From contig CM028912.1 in the NCBI GenBank assembly GCA_016801845.1, forward strand, positions 8,431,001-8,495,000: 64,000 bases of DNA. Direction: 5' to 3'. The stretch comes from Polydactylus sextarius. Taxonomy: Eukaryota > Chordata > Actinopteri > Polynemidae. The position numbers and the translations under genes are program-made. Position 1 is the stretch's first letter; each line of letters begins with the position of its first letter. Of this stretch, positions 13,839-26,476 are shown one piece after another. The notes beneath the pieces are model-generated. The model was given only the letters and a program-made list of their open reading frames with translations. It was not told the DNA's origin and ran no database searches.

Positions 13839-16796
13839 CTATACGTTCAACCTCATTAATTATCGTGTTATATTTTGTTATATCTTATTTGTTTAATCAG
13901 TGTAAAGTCCAAAATGTTGGAACGACAAATTTTGGTGTCGCTGGAGGTCATGTGCAGGATAGTTTGTGCTCAGGCTAAGCTGCTTTATCTTTAACAGACA
14001 GATGTTGGAGTGTGGCCTCCGCCTTCTATATCTAATTCTAAAAAAGAAAGTTGGAAAACATATTTCCACAGGTGCAGAAAATAAGTGCAGTTCATTGGAG
14101 GATGTGGTGTCTCCACCGTAGTGGAAAATCTAGTTATGAGGATGCATAATGGAGCTTCATATTTTTTTAAAGTGTTTCATCACTGGGGTAATGATGTTGA
14201 ATCTGTTGTTTATTAGTGCGATCAGAGCTTTGTATATAATCTATATAAGGCATAGTGATCAGAATTTCTGCCATTTCTTTATCACTTCATTGTGTTTTAT
14301 CCCATATGTGCACAAAAAGACATTTATGAAACATTTGGTTGTCTTTGTTTGAAACAAAGTGTAATAAGTTTGCTTTTACGTAAGATTAATTGAAAGGCAA
14401 TTCCAGAAACCCACTAAAGAGATGATGGTAAAATATTGTCAGAGCTGAAAAGAATCTGCAACGCATTAAGCGCCTTGCTTGGAGGAACAGATGAAAGGCT
14501 CTGCCCTTATATTAAAAGAACTGCTGGGGAGGTGAAGGATTCTCCTCAGGAGAAATCAAAAACACTCTTTTCCCACTGGCGTACTGACAGTAACTCACCG
14601 GGCTGTCAATCCATTTTAATCAAATTACTGTGATGTTTCAAATGGTCTATTTTAAAGCTGGAATGACATAAGACTGAGAGATTTCAAGCTTCACATTATG
14701 AAAGCTGTTTTCAATCACATGTGCACAATATTTCATTGTCTTTGGAGCTTTGCTTTAAAGGACTGTAAATAAGAGAAGAGATGAGCAGGGGAGTACTCTG
14801 GCAACATCATACGGTCGCAGATGTGAGAAGAGAGGAGTCTGGAAAGCCGTAAATTATTTCTGATTTGCAGAGGAAAATGTTTGTTTGCTTTAGCACATAT
14901 GAATCGTGCAGGAACAACGTGTTGGTGTGAGGTTTTTCAAGAGTGATTTCTCTTGAGGTGCTTCGCTGCAGCCAAATGACAGTGAACGTTTGATGAGACA
15001 GTCTCTCGAGTCGAGTAAATAACCTTCGAGCAATTAAAAACCGCAAAATATGTTGCTGCAGTCATCAGATATCAATATAAAGGCTCAAGGAGTGAACTGA
15101 ATCCAGAAAATACTCTCTAGGATTCTGTCATGAGTGATGAAAAGCAGATTGTCCCAAAAACGAACAGTCAGATAATTTGCCGATAATGTCATTTATCCCA
15201 AAGGTGGGACATGGTTAACAGGCACTCACCATCAAAGCGTGGAAAAAAGACAGATCGTCCCTCGTTTAACCACTCTGTGTAAACCTTTCTAACATGTATA
15301 CCATATGTTTTACTCCTCTTGAGTGTGATAAACGTGTTACAGTCTGCACGGGCACAGTGGCCTGTCCTGACACTGAATCACAGGATTCCCTGAGCTCACC
15401 TAAATCTTGGCTCCACTCAACACCTCAACACAAACGGAACTGTTTATGTTGCAAACAGGCTGAAAAGAAAAAAAAATGAAGGAAAAAAGAAGCATACGTG
15501 CTACGGTGCATTTAGACAAGGGATTTACGAGCAGAATGTTTCTGTGCTTTTTTTTTTTTTTTTTTACACTGTTGCGTGGGTTCGGATGCTTAGCTCTAAT
15601 ATGTGTTAATACCCACTTCTGTGTGGTTACAATATCCCCTATTATCCCATCTGTAATCTGCAATTTCGGTAAAATGGCACATGTCAGAGGCTGCAGCGAT
15701 GTGACAGGGACGATAAATCAACATGGGCTGTGCGCGGCTGTCCTCATCCTCTGAGTCAAACAAGACGAGGCTGTTCCTCTGAGCTCACTGAGGCACAGGA
15801 AATGGTCGACCATCACTAGGGCTGTAAACTCAACTCATGAAGCAGCGGATGCTCCTTGTTCTCTGTGTTTTTGGTGCTTGTTTTTTTTAATGAGGCGTGC
15901 TTTATACAGAGCTGCAGAGTTCTAACTATTGTTTTTTTTTTTTTTAATTGTTAATAAATTATTTACTTACTATGCTTCATAGAGCAGTAATAAGACTTTA
16001 ATAAGGGGCAAGCGTTGGGCAGAGTTGGTGGTTTATTGGCGAGTAAAATACCAGGACACATTATGAGTAACTTATAATTGTAAAGCAGGCTTATTAGAGC
16101 GTGAATGTGTCATTAATAAATTATTTTATCACAAAAATTAATTAGAATTAGATGAGCAGTAAAAAAGCAGGGAGAGGGGGGTTCTTCATAACCTGGCAAC
16201 TCAAATGTTCTTGTTGTTTGACTGATATACGAGATGTTAATTAAACATAAACAGGTTGTTTAATTAACCATTGATGAAGTAAATAGTCTCAACTTTTATG
16301 TAAACTTTAAAATACAAACTTTCAGCATTCATTTAACATTTCTGACAAGTCTTTGAAAGTACACACGGAGACGTCTGCGTAGTCTGAGAGATGTATTCAC
16401 TTATATTCATGTTTGAGTCGTAGTTATACACTGCATGATTTCAACACCCGGAGTCGTGAGTCAAAGTTTTCCTTTTGGTGTCACGTCCACCAGATCTACG
16501 AACTCTTGAGCGTGGCTGGCACATGCCGAGAGAAACCGACGACCAGAGAGTAGGCAGGGGCAGTTGACTTTCACCAGCCAAGGCCCTCAGTTTGACATCG
16601 TGTTTTCTTAATGAGAAACAGCTGCTCCGGCAACATCAGCATTCAACTTCATACCAGCATAAAAAAACATGAAAGTTAGAGCTTTAAACATGTCCAGATT
16701 CCTTTTGTACGCCACGGGCAGAACTAGCCTGCTCGTCAGCATTACAATCAATGGTGCCTGTGATCATCAAGGGTGGAAATGAGCTCTTAGCCTTGG

Positions 16797-16798
<2 letters not shown>

Positions 16799-16848
<50 letters not shown>
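16799..16848. repeat. (AC)25 microsatellite
   Basis: Fifty bases of perfect AC repeat; a second imperfect CA tract follows at 16941-16969. Confidence 0.98.
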
Positions 16849-16849
<1 letters not shown>

Positions 16850-19042
16850 GAGGATGAAATACCACATATTCATTATATAAACATTGAGGTTCACAAGCCA
16901 TGTGCTGGCTGTGTTTTTAATGTATTTAGATCAACGTGTTCACACACATACACACACACACACACACACTAATGAAAAACCATTATCCAAACGATTTATT
17001 TGTGGAGTCATTTCTGCTTCATGTTGCTGTAAAAGCTTTTGCCTCTGTGACCAGTGATTTCAGATATAAGCTGTTCTTTTACACAGTAATCAATTTCATG
17101 CTCCCTTTTCAGCTCATGCCTCATTTTGATTTTCTCAGGACAACAAATAGATTTAACAGATTTTTTTTTTTTTTTTTTTTTGAACAACGTCCCAGTTATT
17201 GCCTGTATTGTAAAACCTAATGACCTCAGATGCCATCTCGTCCGTATGTAACAAACAGGTACAATCATTCATTATTTTGGGTATAAACCAGATGATGTTG
17301 ATACATATTGCAGTTTTTGCATGTAACAGAACAGAACGCTGCAGACTGTATAAAAAGATCTGGCACAATCAAAAAGGAGACAGACCAGTTTTTTTTTTTT
17401 TTTTTTTTTTTTCTTTTTCTTTCACAGAGAAATGTCTGGATTAAAATGCGCAACTGTGTCCGTGCTGACATAAGAATTATATGTTTTTGTTTATTCAAAA
17501 AAGGGGGAAAATACAGTAATTTTTGAATAGAATAAATTCTTCTTTGCTCTTTTTCCTGTCACGCAAGTTTATTTGGAGATACTGAGGAAGCAGAGGCGCT
17601 GAAGCATAGTGTTAACACATCAAATTATGCCTGTCATCATTTCCTCTTTTACTGTAACATCTACTCTGTTACTGCCGATGTATCATCTTATTAACACCTT
17701 TGAATTAGTGCTCAGAGCACGGGATGCGTTTACATGTGTCTGATTCTTGTTCCTGACTGGTGGAGTCTTTAATGAAGGCAGACTAGAAGGGAAAAGAGGA
17801 GGAAGCTCTACACTCCCCTGACGATATCTGTTTCAACATCCTCTGTGTGGATTTCATCTGAACTCAACCCCCTGACCCTTCTCTTGTCCCTGAGCCTGGG
17901 CCCTGGCCTTGCCCTGCCGTCCAGCCTCCTGGGTACACGCTGACCTGTGAACTTTGCCTCGCCTCTGAGGCCCGGCTACCGACCCCGCACACAGACTTCA
18001 CAGGAGAAAAGAACACAAGATGGAAAAGTTGCCCCTCATCACTAGTCACGCCTAGGGGTGTGTTGGATTAAGAAAAGCTGACACCAGGAGTGTCACCTAT
18101 TGTATTATGAGTTATTATCACATTTCAAATGTTAATTGTATCACTTAGAACATTTATTTTGCCTCAAAACAAACTCATATAACTCTAATTTAACCAAAAT
18201 GCAAAGATGACGATAGCATCCCATACTTCCTAACTTCATTAATTGGGAGTGGGTCACTTGGGTCAACATATGTTTATTCTCAGGAAGGAGCATTAAGGGG
18301 ATTAACACTAATCAGAAGGGATTATAAGCAGCTATTACCCAGCTGGATGGTACGTTTCTGTCTGATCTCTTCACTTTGAGTGCCTGTGGAGAAGGATGTT
18401 TAGTTTGGAAAGAGGGATCTGGGTAATGACTCCTCTGGTGACGTTTTCTCTGTAAACACAAACACACTGGACCTCTTGGCTACCTTTGACCTGGTCTGCG
18501 ATGAACCGAATCTGTTAAAGATGGTGTGTTTTAATGTTGGGTAAGTGGAAAATGTATGATGGAGTATCCTACCTGTTGTTGTTGTTGGAGTACATGATTA
18601 AATAATCTATGGCTGTAGTCAGTGTTGCTTTATTGGACTCAAACTGTTCTTACTCTAAATACAGTTTAGACTTTACCATAGTATTTAAAGTTTAGGTCAC
18701 TTTACACTACTCTTGTTAATAATGTTTTCATGTCTAAGCAGTATGAGCATTTAGAGTTTGTGCTACTTTCATCGATATTAAAACACTGCTACTGCTATAT
18801 TACAATATAATAATGTATCCATCTCTTTATTTACCCATCACATCCCTCTGTACATTCAAATATTTGTTTTTGCTCTAGATCTTCTCTTTCCTTTTCTGTT
18901 ATTGATATACAGGTATGTGGGTATATGTGAATGTTTGTGGGTGTAAGAATATGTATGTAAGTATATATGTCTATGTAAATATGTGGGGATATTAATGCAT
19001 GTGTATATTTGTATACATTTGTATATATTTATGTATGTATGC

Positions 19043-19179
<137 letters not shown>

Positions 19180-20980
19180 ACCATATAGCTGACTTTCACG
19201 CTCCTCTGACAGCATCAGCAACACAACAAGAACATTATGAGACTGAAGTTACAGTATTGATTGTACAGGTGTATCTCATAAACTGGTTTATATGAAAGAA
19301 CTTTGTTATGATATGATTAAAACATCTCAGCAGCTCACTTGGACTCTGCTCAACCCAAGATGGCACATCTTAATTTCATCAAAAATAAACACAGAAAAAA
19401 CCTTTTCCAGGCAGAATCTGGGAAACCAAGTTCCCCCCATGGAGCCACTGGGGGCAAAGGAAATTGTTGCTAAAATGAAACGCAGAAGAAACAAATATAT
19501 TATCTATCTTAGGATGTGTCAGTGCTTTTTACCTAAGTGCCCTTTAAGTACTGCTTTTTAATCTCAATGCACACATGTGCTCATCAAGCTTCTCATGTTG
19601 TCTGCCGTCACAGAGCCAGGGGAAGAATACTACGCTTGTCAGCAGTGTTGTAGCTCCAGTGCTTGTATAATGTGTGGCATGCATGTTCTCAGGTCTGTCC
19701 ATGTGTTCTGGTCTTCATTAGACTTAGACTGAACATCTTTGCGGCCTGACAGAGAGATCCTTTCATGTGTCCCCTGCCTGGTCCCACTCACCAGAGTCTA
19801 ACCAGAAACATGCCACTGCCCAGGGCAAGGTCAGATTTCTCACCATACCACAGCATTAAAGCAACATTGCTTTCCCTAATGGAGGGGGGAAACATTCTGG
19901 TTATTTTTCATCAATCTCACAGACAATATATTCCATCTCATCATATTAAAGGAGTACCAGCACAAATGGACACAGTCCATGTGGTAGTAATCTGTAACGA
20001 ATGCCTGGCTCCACTCGATGATCTCACTGACCCGAAACTCACATGAGAGTAAAAATTTGGAGCTTTCAAATCATTCAGGTTACGAACAGTGTCATCTGAA
20101 AAAGGGAACGTAAAGTCCATCCATTTTATTTTTCACATCACACTTCAAAGTCAAACTCGGATTGAGCCTATCATCAAAAACCAAATTCCGCCCATCCTTT
20201 TCGGGAGTAGTGTTACAGTTGTTCTGTCAGCTATTGTGGGATGACCCATAAAAGTGGCTTAGATTTGATAAATAGTGATGCATGGCTCATTGCAGTGTTA
20301 ATCTGCAGAACGGGTGCAAAGGGGTCAGAGGAAATGTGTGGGAGAAACAGCCTATCTTTGTTGCCCTCCTCTGAAAGAACTCACTGTGTTATTCTGGATT
20401 CTAATAAATAGGGGGCTAATGTCAACCAGAAGACGGGTAAATATTTAACTGACGAGATTATTCAAAGACCCAAATGAATAATATTGTTTTCAGAAATATG
20501 TGTTTAAAATTGAAAGCAATATCCCAGGCTCGACTTTCACAATAGGGATGTAATGTCATGCAAAGTGAATAAGCCCTCACTGGCCTTGTACCATGAGAGA
20601 CAAAGCTTTTGTACTGACGACTGGCCTATTATTTAGTTGTTGCATTTTTTCCTTTCTTTTATGTCCTCGGAGACTTGGACGTCTTGCAACATGCCTCAAA
20701 GGAGGCTGGAGGCCCTTTTGTTTTGAGGTTTTCACACTTGAGGGCCATGGTATTTGGTGTGTGTAGAGAGGAACTGTGACAGCCTGAAAGGGAGAGGGGC
20801 TGGGCTGGCTCTCACAGAAAGAAACCTTGGCTAAACACTGGGCCCGGCTCCTAGAAAAGAGTGAGGGATTATCGTGCACAGACCAAAAAGAGCTAATCTC
20901 CTGTGACATAATAGAACTGTACATAAACAACGTCCCTGAGAAGTGAGTGGAGAAGCACCGACTGACTGAAGAGTTTTGTG

Positions 20981-21031
20981 GAAAAAAAAAAAAAAAAAAG
21001 AAAAGAGAAAAAGAAGAAAAAAAGAAAAAAG
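20981..21031. repeat. 51-bp homopurine tract
   Basis: Uninterrupted A/G run with an A18 core, followed by AAAAG-type words. Confidence 0.9.
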
Positions 21032-21471
21032 CGCCCTGAATGAATAATTTGTGTCTGGGTTGTGGAAGATGGTGACAAGAAGAGATTTCAAATCTAAACA
21101 TCTGGACAGCGACGCGTCTTCACAAACACTTACGCAGAAATATGCAAACACCGCACCCATTTCTCACAGACAGAAACAATACTGCGTCTGACTTCTAATC
21201 TTTCATTTAACGCAGTTTTATTTGCAAAACTTAACTGACGCTGATTAATGTCCAACTAGCCTCTGCTTGTGCCACACTGAAATAATATTTTTCAGTTTGG
21301 GGAGAAGAGTGTTATGCATTTTGAGATGCTTTTCTCTTCACCGCAGCTGTAAAAAGTGGTTATCTGAGTTACTGAAGCTGATCTGCGAGCTCTGAGCTCG
21401 CTGTCGTCTTCTGACCACTTTCATCAACAAGGCTTTCTGTCAGCAGGACTGAGATTCAGTGAGTGATTTTT

Positions 21472-21496
21472 TTGTTTTGTTTTGTTTTGTTTTTTT
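21472..21496. repeat. (TTTTG)n short tandem repeat
   Basis: Four to five TTTTG units; a separate (GGTTT)n of similar size is at about 21661-21683 and a (TTTG)n at about 23333-23353. Confidence 0.85.
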
Positions 21497-22026
21497 GCAC
21501 CATACTGAATAAACTCTGGGGGACTGCTGTGTGTGAAAATCAGCAGGAGATCGGCAGTTTCATGACTTGATTCAGCCACTTGATGTGAACATTAAGTGAA
21601 GGTCCTGACCTCCATCTGCCAGATTTTGATGTGCTCTTCAAAAATTCAAAAATGCAAAGATTTGGTTTGGTTTGGTTTGGTTTGCACTATTTGGACATCA
21701 AGCCCAATCCAGACAGATACAGACACAGAGAGTAAACCTACTGCTGCCGCCCAAGATAATGATATTCAGTGGAGCAGTTCAAGACAGTTTTTGACAGCAG
21801 CTCTTGTTCCCATGGCGCCTAAAAGCACATCCTGTGAGTCACGTTATGCAAAAGTGAACGACACATCATAAGAACGACACATCATATATCTCTGGTGAGT
21901 GAGTAAACCTCTGACTCAGACAAATTGCTATTGAGATGAATGTAATGTATAAAGCATGCATTATTAAAAATCTTTTTGGCATGTACCACTTTTAGGATTA
22001 TTATGTTTGTGCTAGAAAAGGCCTTT

Positions 22027-22030
<4 letters not shown>

Positions 22031-22089
<59 letters not shown>
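22031..22089. repeat. (TA)20(CA)n compound microsatellite
   Basis: Forty bases of TA repeat run directly into a (CA)9 tract just downstream of the putative anos1 polyadenylation site. Confidence 0.97.
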
Positions 22090-22519
22090 CTCAGTTTGAG
22101 ACTTTTTTTAATACAAAAACGATACACTCTGCACATCTACAGACGGGCTTGCTTTATTTTCTTGTAAACATTTCCACTTTTCATTTTACGAGGGTGAAAG
22201 GCTGCTCAGCAGAGGAGGGATTTAATGCTTTTAAAACACACAAGTGCTCCGAGAAGCACGGCATTATGTTGAGAGGTGTCCGACCTCAGCGATGGTAAAT
22301 TCACTCGGGCTGTTGAGCTACATGACCTGTTTATTTGGACTTGCAGAGCGCATGTCTCAGGGCTCCCGGGCCCGGTCAGTGAATATGCTTGTATACGGAG
22401 TCTGCCATGGTGGATTTTTACAGCCAAAATAAGCAACAGTTACTGCCAAATAGCACTGGGAGGAGAAGCATGTCTATTTACTGCTCGCGGCAGCATCAAT
22501 TAAACAAACAGCGAAAAGG

Positions 22520-23664
22520 GGAACTGGTTAAGGATTATTTTATTACTTAGCAGTTTGTACAGTTTCTACCATGGAAAAATAACATGTAACATAAGACTGT
22601 ATTTACAATTCCATTTTTACAAAATGTCTTTACAAGATTTTTTTTTTTGCCAGTTCAAAAAATTCGAGACTATAACACACAAAACAGACACATTCACACA
22701 CATCCAAACCAAACTTTGTAATACACACATAAATAAATATAGACATTCACTGACTGTTCCACGACAAATATTTCTACAGCCAAAGAACATGTACAATTCA
22801 TCATTTCCACACGAGTTATAATTTCATTAATAAACATTACATATTACTCCCAATATAATTCTTTGTTAATCTGTTAATTAAATATTGCTAACATATTGAA
22901 AAGAGGTAACACAGACATTATTTCATGCCAACAGGATGCTAACGGTTGTCATGCAAAACCATTACAAGCTTTCAATTTGAAGCAAGTAATTCATTTACAG
23001 TTAAAAAAAAAAAAAAATCAAATGTACTACATGCAACATACTACGTGAAATATTCTGGGTTAGACAACAATGACTTTAGTTACATTATCCATCAGTATGA
23101 CTGTATGCCTAAGCGCCTCTTTAAAGGGTAACACAAAATAAATAGGTGAATTTCTACTTTTCTTTCTTCATGAATAAACAACAGTTTTACATGTGTGACA
23201 TTTCCTGCCGTCCATGGACAACCATCTTCAATCGAGTCGCCAAAGTAACTGTGTTTCTTTAAACCATGTGCTTGTCATTAATCAACTGATCAAATCCCAC
23301 TGAAACTGTTAATATCTTTTCTTTCTTTTGTTTTTGTTTGTTTGTTTGTTTGTTTTTTTGTCACTGTACATTGCAGAGGTTATCGGATCTTACTTTTTTC
23401 CTTTCCTGATCATTTCACTGTACGGGACACAACCTGTCCGTTTGCCGCACGTCGGTCAAAAGAGAGGGGTTAAGAAGGAAAGTCGATGTGTTGTGGAACC
23501 TGAAGAGAATGGACCCATATTTCACAAGCAGGAGCGGAGGTTGGGGGGCAGTTCATGGTCTGGTGCACTGTGTTTCTGTTTGGTTCCACACATTCCTTCT
23601 CTGACAGACTGGAGCAGAGGGCCACTGATACATCTCCCTATTGGGTTTGCCTCGACTTCAAAAC
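22520..23664 (-). other. anos1: Putative anos1 3' UTR
   Basis: About 1.1 kb of AU-rich sequence follows the stop codon without a canonical poly(A) signal until 22544. Read on the minus strand it has an AU-rich element with overlapping ATTTA pentamers (about 22729-22740), a Pumilio-type TGTAAATA (22600-22607) and a run of 14 U (about 23001-23014). These are typical of regulated vertebrate 3' UTRs. Extent is inferred from the poly(A) signal; there is no transcript evidence. Confidence 0.6.
22539..22544 (-). terminator. anos1: AATAAA polyadenylation signal for anos1
   Basis: First canonical AATAAA on the minus strand after the anos1 stop, 1.1 kb downstream of it. A U/GU-rich stretch follows about 30-45 nt further on (about 22500-22515), as expected for a cleavage and polyadenylation site near 22520. 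Confidence 0.6.
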
Positions 23665-23723
23665 TCAGTGCCTCTCTACTGACGGCTTCTGGTGATGAGA
23701 GTGGTGCTGCCGGAGTCTGGGTC
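23665..23723 (-). CDS. anos1: anos1 exon 14: C-terminal His/basic tail and stop (residues 655-673)
   Basis: The last 19 residues read [19 protein letters not shown] before TGA (23665-23667). The pattern of basic residues, histidine cluster, then KPS-ER plus one residue matches the human C terminus, where the last residue is Tyr instead of His. The acceptor is TTTTTCAAG after an A/T-rich tract. The phase fits exon 13, so this is the true terminal coding exon. Confidence 0.93.
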
Positions 23724-26436
23724 CTTGAAAAATAAAAAAAACTCACATTATATGTTAGAAATCACTTCTTAGTCCAGCATAAATATGCTGTTTTTTTGTT
23801 TGTTGTTATGTCATATATATTTTTTAACATCATCTCCTTCTGCTGAGCCGAACAGCTAAAAATGATGCTGCATAACACAAACTAATGGGGCTGAAGCGCT
23901 GCATCTTTTCTGAAAACTGCTGATTTTTTGGCAACTTGTACATAGCAGGAACAGGCTGTAAACACAACACGGACGTATTATCACCTCATAAAGTTGATAT
24001 GGTGAACAGTTGCCTATAAATTTAGCAGACACGAAGGAACACCAGTTTTAATTTGATCTATTCAGGCAACCTGATGGATGTGGGATTGACATCACTCTTT
24101 TTGACATTACTCTCTTGACATTACTTAGCGTTTTTTGCCCTACACCTGCTCATGAGGGAAATACCAGTCATGTGTTCACTAGCTAGTTAGCTAGTTTGTG
24201 TTGCAAAGAGTTGACTTTTGGTGATTTTGCTTGTTAACAGCACTAATTAAATAAGTGAGTCTAAACCAAAACAGTACAGTAAGTTATATGAAAACCAATT
24301 CAGTGAACTGGACGTTACCAAAATGTCTCTCCAGAGTGTTTTGGTGTAAGTTATTACCCAGACTATTTCTTGGATCTGAGCAGTTTCAAAGCAATATGTT
24401 GATTATAGAGCTTGTAGCTGCTTGTCTGCAGACTTTGTTATTGTTGGACAGAGTATTCGCTAGATATTTTCTCTTGATTTTAAGTCTTTATTCCTAAGCT
24501 AAGCTAGCTAGCTGATGACTACGGCCTTATATTTATTGCTCAGACATTAAAGTGGTATCTACTGTCTCGTCTAACTCTTGGCAAGAGGGCCAAAGACAAT
24601 GAGAACGGCCAAGAAAAATACATGAACTTCAACTTTAAAATGTCAGACTATTGCTTTAAGGATAAATTTGAAGATCTCCAGTGTGCCATTAGCACTGAAG
24701 ATAAACGTCACATTCGTGAACGTGATGTAGCACAGACAAGTAGAACAATATTGAACAAAATATGTCCAGTTCACTTTAACAGGTACTTACGGTGTTGAAT
24801 GACTGGTAATATGCTTGGGGTCTGGAAGGTCTTGACAGTGGCAGGACCTTCACCTCCGGTTGTAATGACCTGCACCTCCAGTCTGTAGTAGGTGGACGGT
24901 CGTAGGTTGGACACTACAAGCAAGTTATGATCCTGCCAAGTGAGGGAGGAGAGCAACAGAAGAAGACATGCAATCAGCTGAAATACAACAGAACCAGGCT
25001 TTGAATTTGACAAGACATGGATTTGAATGGGCTGTAGACCAGAGGAGTATCAGCTGCATAGCTGTCTCAACACAAGCCACAGACAAAAACAAAGACTTTG
25101 TTTTCATTAGGCTTGCTGTCTCTCTTCTTCGCTGCCAGCTTGATAAAGTGTGCAGTGGGTGGTTTTATTTATAGACGAGCTCCAGAGGCTGGGAGGTGCA
25201 GATAGGCGGAACGTGTTGTTGATGGAGCAGATTATGTCAAAGAGCAGCTTTTTCAGAGCTCTCACGGAGGATGAAAGAGGAAAACGTGAAGGCAGATGAA
25301 AAGGTATAGGAGGAGAACTTCCAGCAGGACACAACACTTCCTCAGATCTAGCCCTGTGTCTGTCTACACACCATTGCTTATCGCAAGATTCATGCAAAGA
25401 GGCCACAGCAGCGTTATCCCTAAATCACCCCAGCCCCTGACAGATACCGTGAAATGAAATGCAGAAGACAGAACATACTTTCCCACTGCGAGGGTCATTT
25501 TTCTCACTGTATATCTGACTGTATTCAATCATACGCCTCTTTAATCTGCATGAAATTTCATGGAAACAGACTTACAGGAGGCAGGATCTGGGACTGGGAG
25601 ATGATGCTGTTGGGTAGACTGTTTTGCCGACTCTCGGTGGTGATCTCAGCCCATGTGACCTGGAAGCCTGTGATTCGCTGATGGGGAGCCATCCTGGACA
25701 CGCGCCACAGGAAGTTGCCAGTGATGTTTCCGTCGTTGATGGAGAAGGAAGCGGTCAGGTTCTCTGGCTTTGCCAAAACCTTTGGGAGACCTGGTGCTTT
25801 TAGGAGAAAGTCAAGGTAGGTTAGTTGAAAATTTGTCTGATTGCTGTGCAGTTTTACGATGCCATTCATGTGTCAAACTGCTCACCTCCCTCCCCCGGGC
25901 AGGGGATGTGTTTGTGAGTCTTGCTGCGGATCGTAGCACAGGACGGGGTGAGGAAGGTGGTGCTCTCATCCTTGGAGCGTCTCTTGGACTTCAGCATGTG
26001 AACGGTGACTTTGTACTTGCAGGAGAACAGCAGGCCTGGGAGGTTGATGTAGTTCTCCTGAGCCAAGAAACACATTATTCAGCCCTGATGACTTTGACAT
26101 GTCACCCAGGTCAGGTCCCATGGAGCTCCGGAGATAATTAAATACACAGTGCCGGGGCAGATCACATTCCTACTCAGGTCTCAGGAACATGCCCCATATT
26201 ACAGAACCACTTTGAACACTCACATGGTAAAGGTTAGACCACTATTCTCCTATTGAATTTGCAATATAAATGATTTTTTATATAGCTCCCAAATGCAAAC
26301 ACAAAGATAAACTTAATTAAGAAACAGTAACCAAACTGTGTAATCTGAAAAGAGAACACCTTGTAAATCCATGTTAATGAATTCTGTACTGCAGTCTTAC
26401 ATTTAACACTTATTTCAAACTTTAATTATCTATTGA

Positions 26437-26476
<40 letters not shown>

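Noticed and set aside
20577..21101. 174-codon minus strand frame, the longest in the window
   Set aside because: It runs through the homopurine tract (20981-21031), giving low-complexity F/S-rich sequence. There is no domain or homology I recognise and no splice context.
22031..22089. Replication origin or CRISPR-like array from regularly repeated sequence
   Set aside because: Simple (TA)n(CA)n microsatellite without spacers; the genome is eukaryotic.
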